From NCBI GenBank assembly GCA_013306675.1, contig JABLUY010000063.1, forward strand, positions 62,001-126,000: 64,000 nt of DNA, in the 5' to 3' direction. The position numbers and the translations under genes were made by a program. Under the pieces are notes generated by a model. The model was not told where the DNA came from. It saw only the letters and a list, made by a program, of their open reading frames with translations, and did no database searches. This document shows, one piece after another, positions 1 to 9,096 of this stretch. The stretch comes from Thraustochytrium sp. TN22. Taxonomy: Eukaryota > Sar > Bigyra > Thraustochytrida > Thraustochytriidae. Position 1 is the stretch's first letter. The number at the start of each line of letters is the position of its first letter.

Positions 1-143
1 GCGATCGCCGCGACGCGCGCTTCGCGCGCTCCAAGGAGGAGACCGACCTCCTCGCCTCCCTCGAGGCCACCGAGCAGCAGGCCCACCGCAACCACATCAA
101 CATCTGGCGCTATGGCGACCCTCGTGACGAGGAGGAGATGTGA
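1..143 (+). CDS. C-terminal end of an unidentified protein (5' truncated by window edge)
   Basis: An open frame runs from the window edge to a TGA at 141-143. It encodes about 46 residues that are very polar and rich in Arg and Glu, ending in the acidic tail DPRDEEEM. Third positions are almost all G or C, as in the confident genes nearby, which supports real coding. The segment reads as the end of a helical or coiled-coil protein (SKEETDLLASLEATEQQ, then HINIWRYGDP). I do not recognise the family from this fragment. The next gene downstream points the other way, so the two genes converge with about 276 bases between stops. Confidence 0.6.
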   Translation, partial: DRRDARFARSKEETDLLASLEATEQQAHRNHINIWRYGDPRDEEEM

Positions 144-419
144 GTCGCAAGTTTCGAGCCGCTACCTACCTACTGCTGCCGCCACTTCATGAGACAACAA
201 GAGACGTTTGATTGGTCAACTGCATCCCTTGCGCGTTTCTTAAAATGGGCTTGAGAGGGTGCCCTCGGCCCGGGACGTAATACGTGCCGCATGCGAAACA
301 GCGTGACCTGTCCTACGCGGCGAGCCCTGATGCTTGCTTCCGAGCCACGCACACAAAGCTACACACGTGCGCGACTCTTCTCCTTTCTCACTCGTCTTTT
401 TGGGTGCACGCCTCGCGCA

Positions 420-1148
420 TCAGACGATGTTGTCATCGTCCGGGTCAGTCCGGGCCGAGGCCGCCTGTGCCGCATCAGGCTTGGGCGAAGACACCATCTG
501 CGTCTCGTTGGTAGGGTCGCGTGGCTGCGCCGGGCCATCTCGCAGAAATAGAATGTGGAAAAGGATGGGCCAGTCGGGTCGAAAGGTGTTGTGCAGCTCC
601 TTGTACATCCAGCTGACCAAAACAAAGTTGATAAAGGTCAGCACGATAAATGGAATGCGAATCCCAAGCGTCGCCGCATCGGACGAGTTGCGCATGATGA
701 AGTCGATGTCGCCGATGATGAGGAAGCCCTCCACGTAAAAGGCGAGAATGAGCGAGTTGCGCGTCACGTCCAGCTCGCGCTTGGCCACACCGACGAGGGT
801 CTGGTAGCCAAGCAGCGCCGAGACCGTGGTAAGCGCGAAGAAGTCTAGCCGAAAAGGGATCTTGGGCACGACGTGGCCCAGCATAAGAAACTCCAAGACC
901 ACCTCGGCGAGGAACATGAAGAGCGCGTTCCAGCCGATGACGCTCGCCGCGCGCGTAATGTTGCGGCTCGTGATGTTCGCGTGCGGGTGGCGGCTTCCCT
1001 GCAGCACGTGCGTCACCGCCGTCACGGCCGCCGGCACCACATCGGCCAGCCCCGTCGGCAGCACCTCGCGCAGCTCGTGTTCCAGCTCGCGCTCCAGCCG
1101 CCCCATGTTGCCGCCGCCCACGCGGGACAGCCGCCCGCTGCTCTTCAT
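420..1148 (-). CDS. Multi-pass membrane protein, family not recognised
   Basis: This 242-residue frame starts at the ATG at 1148-1146, with a second ATG 14 codons later, and ends in TGA at 420-422. The N-terminal 60 residues are soluble (ELEHELREVLPTGLADVVPA). Four or five hydrophobic stretches follow: WNALFMFLAEVVLEFLML, FFALTTVSALLGYQTLVGV, SLILAFYVEGFLIIGDI, IPFIVLTFINFVLVSWMY and a shorter PILFHILFL. The C-terminal tail of about 45 residues is polar and ends in acidic DPDDDNIV. The pattern suggests an integral membrane protein with a cytosolic tail. No catalytic or transport motif is recognised. It is divergent from TCTP across about 785 bases, so the two may share promoter DNA. An NIT motif near residue 59 is a possible N-glycosylation site if that side is lumenal. 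Confidence 0.7.
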   Translation of the reverse strand: MKSSGRLSRVGGGNMGRLERELEHELREVLPTGLADVVPAAVTAVTHVLQGSRHPHANITSRNITRAASVIGWNALFMFLAEVVLEFLMLGHVVPKIPFRLDFFALTTVSALLGYQTLVGVAKRELDVTRNSLILAFYVEGFLIIGDIDFIMRNSSDAATLGIRIPFIVLTFINFVLVSWMYKELHNTFRPDWPILFHILFLRDGPAQPRDPTNETQMVSSPKPDAAQAASARTDPDDDNIV

Positions 1149-1933
1149 CGCCTGCGCTGTTCAGCAGCACGGGCCGCGACCTCCGCGCGAGCCGACCCGA
1201 CGCCCAGCCTCTGCGAGCCCGATCGACTCTGCTCGTACCGCCGCAGCCCAGGCTCCGCCCGCCTGCCAGCGTGAGGTCCTGCGCGCGCGCCGCCCTGGCG
1301 ACCGCCGCCTCCGGCGCGTGCACCCACAGACGCCGAGTCGGCGTCGGCCGACAGGAGGGCCGCTCCGGCCGCCACTCGGCCCTGCGCCGCGTGTGCGCAG
1401 CGCGCCCCCGGTGCGCAGCGGTGTGCGACGCCAGGTTGGACTCGGGCAGACCGCCTTAACTGCCACTGCAGAGCTGGTGGGGAGTGCACGCAGGGAAGGT
1501 AAGGCGGGTCGCGGAGGGCTGCGGGGCGCGTGGTTGGCATCTTGCCACCTCGGGCGACGGGGTTCCCTGCAGCGACGTGCAGTTAGCACTGGCCCACATG
1601 GATGTTCTGTGGAGTCGAAGCAGGCTGATGGACTGTGTGGTGGCGAGGGGAAACGGCCTGGGTGGAGGGGGGAAAGCAGGAGAAGACTCGAGGGGGGAGG
1701 CGTGATGGCGGGAATAGGACAGTGGAGGCAGGGGGACTGCGGGAGGCGGGAGAGCGGGACGGCGGCCGCGGCGCCAGCCAGTAGCCTCGAGCGGGTGGCG
1801 CTCGATCGATCGCGCCCGGGCGCGGCCGAGCAGAGCAGCAAAGAGCACGCGGGCAGGCAGAGCGGCGTCGCGAGCGGTAGGCAGGAGAGCAGCAGCGCAG
1901 CGAGGTTCCAGAGCCCCACCCGGCAGCAGCAAG
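1149..1933. promoter_or_regulatory. Divergent intergenic region between membrane-protein gene and TCTP
   Basis: These 785 bases separate two divergently transcribed starts and must hold both 5' UTRs and promoters. They are GC-rich with purine-rich tracts near 1655-1760 and CGATCGATCG at about 1802-1810. I see no convincing TATA box. Open frames here are GC-driven and lack features of real proteins. Confidence 0.5.
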
Positions 1934-2652
1934 ATGATCGTGTACACGGACATCGCCTCGGGCGACCAGGTGCTTAGCGACTCCTACGAGCAGGTGCCGC
2001 TCAAGTACAACGACGCCGTCGTTGAGGGCCTGACGGTCGTGCAGAGCAAGTCGATCAACAAGGAGGTCGGCAGCGTTGACATTGGCGCCAACGCCTCGGA
2101 GGAGGAGGGCGACGCCGGCACTGATGATGCCGCCAAGATGGTGAACCAGCTCGTGGACAGCGAGACCGGCTTCGGCTACCAGGGCCCCATCGACCTCAAG
2201 AAGGCCGAGTTCGTCGTCATGTACAAGAAGTGGTGCAAGGACACCCGCGAGAAGATCATCGAGAAGGGCGACAAGCCGGGCCCCTTTGTGCAGTCCGCCA
2301 AGGCCTTCCTTGATGGTACGTTTCCCCCCGAAAGAGAAGAGAGCGAAGGAGCGAGAAGGGAGCGAGTAGGCCAAAGGAGCGAGACGAGAGGCTTGGCGGG
2401 CGGGCGTGCCTCTCAGGGAAATGGGGGAGGCGGAGGAGGAGGAGGAGAAGCAGCAGAAGTAGATGCAGAAGATGGACTAACGCGACGATCGCAATTTGCG
2501 CAGTGCTCAACGGCGAGTTCAAGAACCTGGAGTTCTACCAGACCTCGAGCTTCACCAGCCCGGTCGTCGCCTGGTGGGATGACGAGGCCAACACCGCTGG
2601 CTCCCCCAAGTTCATCTACTTCACCCACGCCATGGTTGCCGAGAAGTACTAA
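1934..2652 (+). CDS. TCTP: Translationally controlled tumour protein (TCTP), two exons
   Basis: TCTP is an abundant cytosolic protein linked to growth control, calcium and tubulin binding and small-GTPase signalling. Exon 1 is 1934-2315 and exon 2 is 2504-2652. The intron at 2316-2503 is in phase 1, opens with GTACGT, carries GACTAAC about 25 bases before its end and closes with CAG. The joined protein has 176 residues, close to the family's usual 165-180. It starts MIVYTD, a typical TCTP start, and carries the signature IGANASEE near residues 54-61. The family segments GYQGPIDLKK and MYKKWCKD follow. Exon 2 supplies the C-terminal lobe with FKNLEFYQ, WWDDEA and FIYFTHAMVAEKY. Without splicing the frame runs into Gly- and Glu-rich intron translation, so the intron model is needed. 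Confidence 0.95.
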
Positions 2653-3335
2653 GTGCTTTGCACTCCCACTTCTGAAGTGTAGTAGACTCCGAAGTCAATT
2701 TCCTTGCCTGTTGCCAGATCTTGTCTCTTGCTACTAGCTAGCTAGCTAGCTAGCTCCAAGTAGACCTTGGCCTTTTTCTGCGCTGCACGTCGTGAGCGCA
2801 TGTCCTCTCTCTCGTGAAGGCTTGCTGCATCTCAGCCGCACAAGGTACGTAGCCCGGTGTTCAAAATAATGCTGGCGCTCCAAAGGTCATCTACGCAAAG
2901 GAATGACGGCTCTATGCGCAGAGGGGCGTCGTTCGCGGGCCAAGCGGCTGGCAGCCCGCTGCGCATGGCGGCTCGCGCATCCCGCCGGCCCAGGATGTCC
3001 ACCGCTGTAGACCTAGCCCAATCTTCAGGCCGGATAATGTCTTTGGCACTTTCCTTGCCAGCAACGTTAATTAATTCAACTTCGCAGTGACCCATCAGCA
3101 TAACTTGAAGGTGGGGTTGATACCGTGACTGCCACTGGCAGTGTGCCAGCGGGTTGGTACCGGCACCTGCACGAGTTCCGGACCGGCGGTGACAAACCAT
3201 CCTCAGAGCCGAGGCAGCCTGAGCAAAAGCTGAACGTGCCGGCCGCGCGGGTCGAGACGGCGCTTGTGCTCAAGCGCCCAAGCTCAGGCGCGGGCGCATT
3301 GCATTGGACGTTGAGTTGGGTTGCCTGCCCGCACG
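2653..3335. other. Intergenic region, TCTP 3' side to methyltransferase start
   Basis: These 683 bases contain the TCTP 3' end, the GCTA tract and a palindrome-like CACTGGCAGTG at 3133-3143. No gene is supported. A 77-122 codon frame on either strand lacks any family resemblance. Confidence 0.6.
2734..2755. repeat. (GCTA)n tract after TCTP
   Basis: A run of CTAGCTAG tetranucleotides lies about 80 bases after the TCTP stop. Similar GCTA/CTAG tracts occur near other gene boundaries in the window, for example at 15482, 18602, 19040, 30220, 52414 and 54518. Confidence 0.8.
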
Positions 3336-4370
3336 ATGGGGATGACGGAGCTCGCAATCGCGGCGCCCGCCCTGCGCGGCGAGAGCATGTTCCCGGGCAG
3401 CATTGTGGTGTACGCCGCACTGACGACACTGGCGGCGCCCGTGTTGCTGCCGAGCGGGCTGACGGCCTTGGCTGCCGTTCAAATGTCCAAGTCGGACCGC
3501 GCGTCGCATACGGCGCTTCTGGTCTTTGCCGCCCGGGTCACCTGGCACATTCTCGGGGACCGCAAGGATGAGGCCGCGATGCGGCTCGCGCGGCACGTGC
3601 GCGGCGTGAACGTGGCGGCGATGCGCGTGTACTTCAGCACGACGCGCGGCATTGAGCGCGCGTCGGGCTTTCGGCACGCAGCCATCCACGCCAATGCAGA
3701 CCGTGGGCTGCGGTCTGTGGTGGCGCTTCGCGCTGGCCTCATCGACCAGGCCGTGGAGTCAGCGATGGAAGTTGGCGAGATGCACCAGCTCGTGGTCCTC
3801 GGCGCCGGCTTCGACGTGACGAGCTATCGGCCGAGTGTACTGCGCGAGGCGCGCGAGGACGGCCTGCGCTGCTTCGAGGTGGACAAGGCCGAGACTCAGG
3901 CCAAGAAGAGCGCCGCCGTGGTGCGCGCCGGCCTTCAGCACGAGCACGTGAGCTTCGTGGGCTGCGAGCTCGGCAAGGAGGACTGGCTCGCGCGCGCGCG
4001 CGAGGCCGGCCTCACGGCCGACCGCACATTTGTGCTCTGGGAGGGCGTCACCTACTACATTACACGCGAGGTGGCGCTCGAGACGCTCGCGTCCTTCGCG
4101 GTAGCCTTCGCCCCAGGATCGCAGGTCGTCTTCGATCTGCCCTTTACTCAGCGCGTCTCGCCCAGGATGATGAAGTACTTCCGGGAACTGGGCGAGCCAT
4201 GGATTTTTGAGCTGCCCTGCGAAGGCACCCGTGAGGCCTGCACCGAGGCCGTTCGGGCCTTTCTTGCCGAGGCCGGCCTGCGCCTTGTTTCGGCGCGCTT
4301 CATCGAGCGCGCCGACGCCGACGTTGGCGCCTTTTTCGCGGGCTGCGTCCTTGCCGAGGTGCCGCCGTGA
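3336..4370 (+). CDS. SAM-dependent methyltransferase, LCM/TIGR00027-like
   Basis: This 344-residue, intronless frame starts at the first ATG, and another ATG lies two codons later. Residues about 10-50 are hydrophobic (GSIVVYAALTTLAAPVLLP), suggesting a membrane anchor or targeting segment. The catalytic core has the class I methyltransferase glycine motif as VVLGAGFDVTSYR near residue 150. Next comes the acidic SAM-ribose-binding strand CFEVDKAETQAKK, then SFVGCELGKEDW and FVLWEGVTYYI. The order GAGxD, EVDxxxxxxxK and WEGVTYYL matches the leucine-carboxyl-methyltransferase superfamily (PF04072) and the TIGR00027 group. That group covers PP2A methyltransferase and many uncharacterised O-methyltransferases. 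The substrate cannot be told from sequence. The hydrophobic N-terminus is not usual for cytosolic PP2A methyltransferase, which argues for another role. Confidence 0.85.
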   Translation: MGMTELAIAAPALRGESMFPGSIVVYAALTTLAAPVLLPSGLTALAAVQMSKSDRASHTALLVFAARVTWHILGDRKDEAAMRLARHVRGVNVAAMRVYFSTTRGIERASGFRHAAIHANADRGLRSVVALRAGLIDQAVESAMEVGEMHQLVVLGAGFDVTSYRPSVLREAREDGLRCFEVDKAETQAKKSAAVVRAGLQHEHVSFVGCELGKEDWLARAREAGLTADRTFVLWEGVTYYITREVALETLASFAVAFAPGSQVVFDLPFTQRVSPRMMKYFRELGEPWIFELPCEGTREACTEAVRAFLAEAGLRLVSARFIERADADVGAFFAGCVLAEVPP

Positions 4371-4573
4371 TCCCTACCAAGCAATCCGTGTTTGTTCACA
4401 AATCTAGCCTTGATGTTTTCGTCAATCTCTCTGGTCATGGTTGCGTCTGCTTGCTTGCTCGCGTTTTTTTGTGGTACCATTGGTATGGAAATTTACAAGA
4501 GGTCGTCCTGGACGGAGTTCGCGCTGTCGCCGCGCTTTGGCGCCTCGCGCGTAGATGCTTCAAGGCTTCTCTC

Positions 4574-5011
4574 CTACGTTTGCGCGTGTGTGGTGCCGCG
4601 CAGGCCCGCCCAGACCAGCAGGCGCCCGAGGAGGGATTTGCTGCGGCGCGACGCGGCCTCGACCTCCTCCACGAGGCCCGGGGGCGGTGCGGCCGAGAGG
4701 CGTCGCGACAAGCTGCGAGGCCGGCCACCGTGGCTGGCGCTACCGCTCGGAGTGTTGTCCGTGGCGAGGTCTTGGGGATGGCCCTGCGCGAAGCAGTCCT
4801 GCGCGCGGTCTTGGGCGAGGTCCCGCGCGGTCTCGTGCTCCTGGTCCTGATCCAGCGCAAGCAGCGGCGCTCGGCGCTGCCTGTCGCCTGCGGGCCGCCT
4901 GCTGCCCAGAAAGGAGGGCCGCCGGATGTTGGTCTTGACGGTGAAGGTGGTGCGGCCCTTGGCGTCGCCGGCCTTGTTGCGCTTCTCCTTCGGACTGCTC
5001 CAGCACTCCAT
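4574..5011 (-). CDS. Hypothetical basic/polar protein, start uncertain
   Basis: Starting from the ATG at 5011-5009, this frame gives 145 residues (start MECWSSPKEKRNKAGDAK) and ends in TAG at 4574-4576. Third-position G/C is strong through TTFTVKTNIRRPSF and LVEEVEAASRRSKS, which is why I keep it. The C-terminus is moderately hydrophobic (LLGRLLVWAGLRG). The same frame stays open upstream to about 5218 without an ATG. An overlapping frame at about 5130-5366 also has plausible codons (ELRERLGLSKVTARRPG), so an upstream exon joined by an intron is possible. It converges on the methyltransferase with about 200 bases between stops. No family is recognised. Confidence 0.4.
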   Translation of the reverse strand: MECWSSPKEKRNKAGDAKGRTTFTVKTNIRRPSFLGSRRPAGDRQRRAPLLALDQDQEHETARDLAQDRAQDCFAQGHPQDLATDNTPSGSASHGGRPRSLSRRLSAAPPPGLVEEVEAASRRSKSLLGRLLVWAGLRGTTHAQT

Positions 5012-5781
5012 CCTGCGTCGGCGGGCCTGTCCTCGCTCGCGAGTTGCGCTTCCAGGTTTGCTCGCCGCCCTGGCCGGCCCGCCTGAGCGCGCGCGCGCTC
5101 TTGCCGTGGCGGCCGACGCGGCGTCCGAGTCCTGTCTCGACCCGAAGCAGTCCCTGTTGCGGCTGTTGCGTTGCGCACGCGCGTTCTCCGCCGCCGTTGC
5201 GGACGGAGACCTTGGCACCCGGCCGCCGCGCAGTGACTTTGCTTAGCCCGAGTCGCTCCCTGAGCTCGTGTAGGCTTGCGTCTCGCGCAGCTTGCGTGCG
5301 TGGCTTGCGTAGCTTGCGTGTTTGCTCCGGCACACGGCGGCGCGGCGCGCGAGGCCGTGATTCCACTCACGTTCCTCGTCCCGTTCCGTGTTGCGCCGCT
5401 GCTTTGTTCTCCGGCCTGTTCAACTGCCAGCGCGCGGCGCGCGCGCGCGCGCGCGGCTCCAGAGGTGACAGTGAGGACTCGAGTCGAGGAGTCTGAGGAG
5501 ACGAGGGAGGCAGCGAGGACTCGAGTCTGAGGAGACGGGGGAGGCGGCGGTGGCCGGGCGGTGGCGGAAGCCTGGGAGAACTTGAACTCGAGTCGCTGCC
5601 TGCAGCGCCTTTGACTTGAGCAGTCAATGCTTGATCCCGAGGACCGAGTGCGATACCTTGACTCAAGGCGTCGCAGCGTCGCGCAGCATCGCGCAGCATC
5701 GCGCAGCGGCGCACTGTTTCTCACGCTAACTTAGGTTTTAGTAGTCAACAACAAGCAAGCAGGCACCCACAAGTGCCACTT
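5012..5781. other. Intergenic/possible 5' exon region with simple repeats
   Basis: This stretch holds an alternating CG run near 5434-5455 and imperfect repeats of GAGGACTCGAGTC with GAGGAGAC near 5470-5545. A short repeat of CGCAGCATCG lies at about 5680-5705. It may include an upstream exon of the minus-strand gene ending at 4574, but I cannot fix splice sites. Confidence 0.45.
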
Positions 5782-6549
5782 CTAACGGCCGTGGTGATGG
5801 GCAGCATCATCCTCGTCGTCATCGGACTCGTACTCGGAGTCCGTGTCGGCGTCCTCGTGCCCAAAGGGCAAGATCTCGAAGCGATATTGGCGGCCGCCCT
5901 GGGAGACCCGGACCTCAATCACCGGCATGTCGTCGTCGTCGCCGCCGCCGCCCTCCTCTTCCACGTGGTGCGCAGCGGCGTTTGCGAGGGCACGGTTGGC
6001 GGCCGCACCCGACGTCGACGCTGGTGCCGCTCCTCTTGGGGCGGGTGCGGCCGCAGCAGTGGTCGGTGGGCCGTTGGGGTTGGCCGCAGGCGGCGTCGCC
6101 GGCTTGCTCGAGCTTCCGCGGCGACCGATGCTCTCGATAGCAACACGGATGATGGAGCGGCCGGCCTTGAGGGTCACGTCGAAGGCCTGCTGACCCACAC
6201 TCGAGGCGCGACGGCGGCGGTCAGCGGTCTGCTGGCCCGCCCGTCGCTGCTGTTGCTCCTGCTGGTGCTGATCTTGCTGCTGCGCGTCGGGCTTGTGCGC
6301 TGGGCGCTCGCGACGGCGGCGCACAGCACGTTGAGGCGCGCCCAGGAGCGAGCGCAGCAGGCTCCTGCGGCGCTGCTCGCGCTCCTGCTCGAGCTCGTCG
6401 AGCGCCGCGAGCCGCTGCGCCTGGTGCTCGTCCAGCCGCGGCAAGCTGTCGCGCTTGAGCTGGTGCAGCGTGCGGCTCTTGTGCCCGCTCGACCTCCGCA
6501 GCTCTGGACTCGGGTTCGTCGTCCACTCCTCCTGCGCCGCAAACGACAT
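5782..6549 (-). CDS. Hypothetical protein, basic N-terminal half and acidic His-ending tail
   Basis: From the ATG at 6549-6547 to a TAG at 5782-5784, this frame gives 255 residues (start MSFAAQEEW). Residues about 15-90 are highly charged and helical-looking (HLKRDSLPRLDEHQ type sequence with ALDELEQEREQRR), followed by a Gln-rich run. A conserved-looking block FDVTLKAGRSIIRVAIESIGRR lies mid-protein. Ala/Pro low complexity follows, then a compact hydrophobic strand pair PVIEVRVSQGGRQYRFEILPF. The tail is strongly acidic (DTDSEYESDDDEDD) and ends AHHHGR. I do not recognise the family. The frame stays open far upstream because of GC content, but those residues look non-coding, so I choose the internal ATG. 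Confidence 0.6.
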   Translation of the reverse strand: MSFAAQEEWTTNPSPELRRSSGHKSRTLHQLKRDSLPRLDEHQAQRLAALDELEQEREQRRRSLLRSLLGAPQRAVRRRRERPAHKPDAQQQDQHQQEQQQRRAGQQTADRRRRASSVGQQAFDVTLKAGRSIIRVAIESIGRRGSSSKPATPPAANPNGPPTTAAAAPAPRGAAPASTSGAAANRALANAAAHHVEEEGGGGDDDDMPVIEVRVSQGGRQYRFEILPFGHEDADTDSEYESDDDEDDAAHHHGR

Positions 6550-7860
6550 CGCGCCGTCGCGCCGCCGCGCCGCCGCGCCGCCGCCCCGCCGCGCTTCGCC
6601 CGCTGCGCTGCACGCGCCACTGCAGTGCCGTGCCGCTCCGCGTGCACCTGCCCTTGCTCGACGTGCCCTGCGTGCCGCGGCGCTCAGGGAGCTCAGATCC
6701 GCCGCCGCGCTGCGGCCCGCGCAGCCGGTCTGCAGCCGCCGCGCCGCCGCGCCGCCGGTCTGCGCCGCCGCGCCGCGCCGCGCTCCGCGACGCCGCCCCG
6801 CGCGCCGCGTGCGCTGCAGAGGGGCGAGCCAGGGCGGCTGGACTGGACTCGGCGTGCGGCGCGTGCCGCTTGGTAAGGTTAAAACCCAACTGGGGCTGCC
6901 AGTGCTCAGCTGCGCAGCTGCAGTGCCTTCAAGTTCAACTTGAAGTTCAAGTTCAAGCTGAGGGCACTTTGTGTTTCTGGCTGCCAATGGGCGGCGCTTG
7001 TCGGCACTTGCGGGCCTGGCTGGCTGGTGTGTTGTCCGAGTCCGAGTCTGGCTGCGCGCTCCAGTCGCGCCGGTGGCCGGCCGCCTGCCCGCCACCCGGC
7101 CGGGCCCGGGCCCGGGCTCAGGCTGGCCGCTGGCCACAAGTTGTCTGTCTGTCTGTCTGTCTGGCACTGCAGAAGCTTCCGTCGAGGTCGCGGGTGGCGG
7201 CGCGGCCGAGCCGAGCGCGCACCGGCCCCGGCTGCAGCGGTAGCCGCGGCTGGCGCCCTCGCGCGTGCGACGCCGGTGCAGTGCAGCGGACGGACGGCTG
7301 GGCCAGTAGTAAGTTATTTTTGTAAAAGTAAACTGTAAGCGCCAAAGCTCGGCAGTGGCAGTGGCTGGCTGGTGGCCAGCAGTGAAGTTGAAGTGGACCC
7401 TGGGCGTGCTCAGCTTGTGAACAATGAAGAGAGCGCGATGACTGACAGACAGTGACAGCGAGCCAAGGCGAGAATCCTCGCTTCGGCTGTCCTGTCCTGT
7501 CCTGTCCTGGCCTGGCCAGCGAGCGAGGCACGAGCGCGGCGAGCAGTGAATGAAGAGGCGCCGCGACGCGGCTCGTGCCAGCCTCACCTGGCTGCCGTGA
7601 GAGGACGCTGAGACGCCGTGAAGGGAAGCAAGCTGCCCTGACACGCGACAGTCCCACGGTGGAGGCGTCCCAGGCAGTTCCATGGGTTCCAGCGTTCTTC
7701 TGATTCTACCGAGCGCCGCCGGGACCCCAGGCCGGCCAACCAGGGCCTGCCTGACTGCGGACAAGATGGCGGAGAGCAGGTCGTCGCTCCCCTTTTCTTG
7801 TTCGTCGCAGCACTTGTTCGTCGCAGCATTACAAGGAGGATTCGGAAGCGAGTATTGTCA
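6550..7860. other. Intergenic region with microsatellites
   Basis: About 1.3 kb with CGCCGCGC-type low complexity at 6550-6800, a (TGTC)n run at about 7141-7162 and a (CCTGT)n run at about 7492-7513. It separates two minus-strand genes and so holds the promoter of the 5782-6549 gene and the 3' end of the CCCH gene. No supported gene. Confidence 0.5.
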
Positions 7861-9096
7861 TTATGCGAGCTTGCGGCGACCGTGGGCGCGGTCGCGGTCG
7901 CGCTCAGCCTTGACGCCAACATTGGCGCCGTTGCCAGCCTCGTAGTCCCTGTCCTTCTCCTTGGCCTCGGCGACTGACCTGGCGAACTCCCTGGCCTCCC
8001 GGGAGCCAAAGGTGAGGTGGGCAAAGCGACAGTCGGTGCCGAAGCGACAGGTGCCGGCGTTGTATTGCTTGCAGATCTCGGTGGGATTGTTGGAGCGGCG
8101 GGCGCGCTTGGTGGGGCGATTGGCCGCCGTGCCCTCGGTGGGCGCCGCACTCGTGACCCCCTGGTCCTCGGCGGGCCCGCGCGGGGCGTCGGTTTGCGTG
8201 CGGGACGAGATGCGCGCAATGGCGGAGACCGTATTGGTCATCTCGTCGATCCGGGCCGTGACTTGGCTGGGGAAGCTCGCGAAACGCTGCGGGTGGAGGA
8301 CGTAGCGCCACGCGGGGACAAGCACCTTCTCGCGCACGAGCGCCTCCAAGGGTTCCAGCAGGAGCGCCTGCTGGCCCAGCGGCCGCAGGCCGCTCATGAC
8401 GCACTCTCGCAGCGTGGGCAGCACCCAGGCGGCATCCTCGGCGCCCAGGTCAGCAGCGGCAGCGGTGAGCACGCGGATTGCAGCGGCCACGGCGCTCAGA
8501 ATGGTCGCTTGACCCGCGATCTTGGGCGCGCCCTTGGAGGACACGAAGCTCCCGATCGTGAAGACCTCAGGCGCCGTCTCGTCGCGCGCATGAAGCGCGC
8601 TGCGGATCGCGTTGCTGGTCTCCTTGGAGATGACGCGGCCGCGCAGGAGCTCTGCCAGGGCGGCGCACATCGCCGGGTAGTCCTTGTCATCGCCGTGGTC
8701 GCTGGCCGCGGCCGCGGCGGCAGCGGCAGCGGACACGGCGGCGGCCGACCCGGTCCCTGAGGCGCTGGGCGACTCGCCCTCGCCTTCGCGCGGCGCTGGC
8801 GGGTTATGCTGCGGCGTGAGAATGCCCGCGTGGAGGAGCTCCGCAAAGCGCGCCGCGTGCGGGTCCTTGGCCGCGTCAGTGTGCAGTGGCCCGAGCGCCG
8901 AGTCGTCGAGCGCCGGCAGGAACTTGTGCTGCTCGCCGACCCCGGGCGGCAGCCCGAGGAGGCCGGGCTGCTCATTGCGCGCCTCAAGGCTCCACGGGCC
9001 CTGCACGGCGCTTGCCGCTGCGCTCGCGATCACGGCGCGGGCTGGGTCGTTCGGCCCGAGCTTGGCCAGCAGTTCGCCCACCGTGAGCGAGTTCAT
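7861..9096 (-). CDS. CCCH-type zinc-finger protein
   Basis: The 411-residue frame starts at the ATG at 9096-9094 (MNSLTVGELLAKLGPNDPA). A single CCCH finger lies near residues 350-370: EICKQYNAGTCRFGTDCRFAH, spacing C-x7-C-x5-C-x3-H, the classical RNA-binding type seen in splicing and mRNA-decay factors. Just before it is a basic nuclear-localisation-like run (RPTKRARR). The long middle part (residues about 140-300) is helical and leucine-rich with an alanine run, and resembles no domain I can name. The C-terminus is charged and Arg/Lys/Asp-rich (AEAKEKDRDYEAG, then ERDRDRAHGRRK). The role is probably nuclear RNA binding, but the target is unknown. Longer upstream starts would add only GC-driven sequence. 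Confidence 0.85.
   Translation of the reverse strand: MNSLTVGELLAKLGPNDPARAVIASAAASAVQGPWSLEARNEQPGLLGLPPGVGEQHKFLPALDDSALGPLHTDAAKDPHAARFAELLHAGILTPQHNPPAPREGEGESPSASGTGSAAAVSAAAAAAAAASDHGDDKDYPAMCAALAELLRGRVISKETSNAIRSALHARDETAPEVFTIGSFVSSKGAPKIAGQATILSAVAAAIRVLTAAAADLGAEDAAWVLPTLRECVMSGLRPLGQQALLLEPLEALVREKVLVPAWRYVLHPQRFASFPSQVTARIDEMTNTVSAIARISSRTQTDAPRGPAEDQGVTSAAPTEGTAANRPTKRARRSNNPTEICKQYNAGTCRFGTDCRFAHLTFGSREAREFARSVAEAKEKDRDYEAGNGANVGVKAERDRDRAHGRRKLA

Noticed and set aside
4435-5724. 429-codon minus-strand frame
   Set aside because: Arg/Ser/Ala-rich with no domain. Codon third positions favour the shorter frame at 4574-5011 instead.
5773-6876. Plus-strand 367-codon frame
   Set aside because: Antisense to the hypothetical gene 5782-6549. 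Leu/Arg/Ala low complexity and codon pattern fit the minus strand better.
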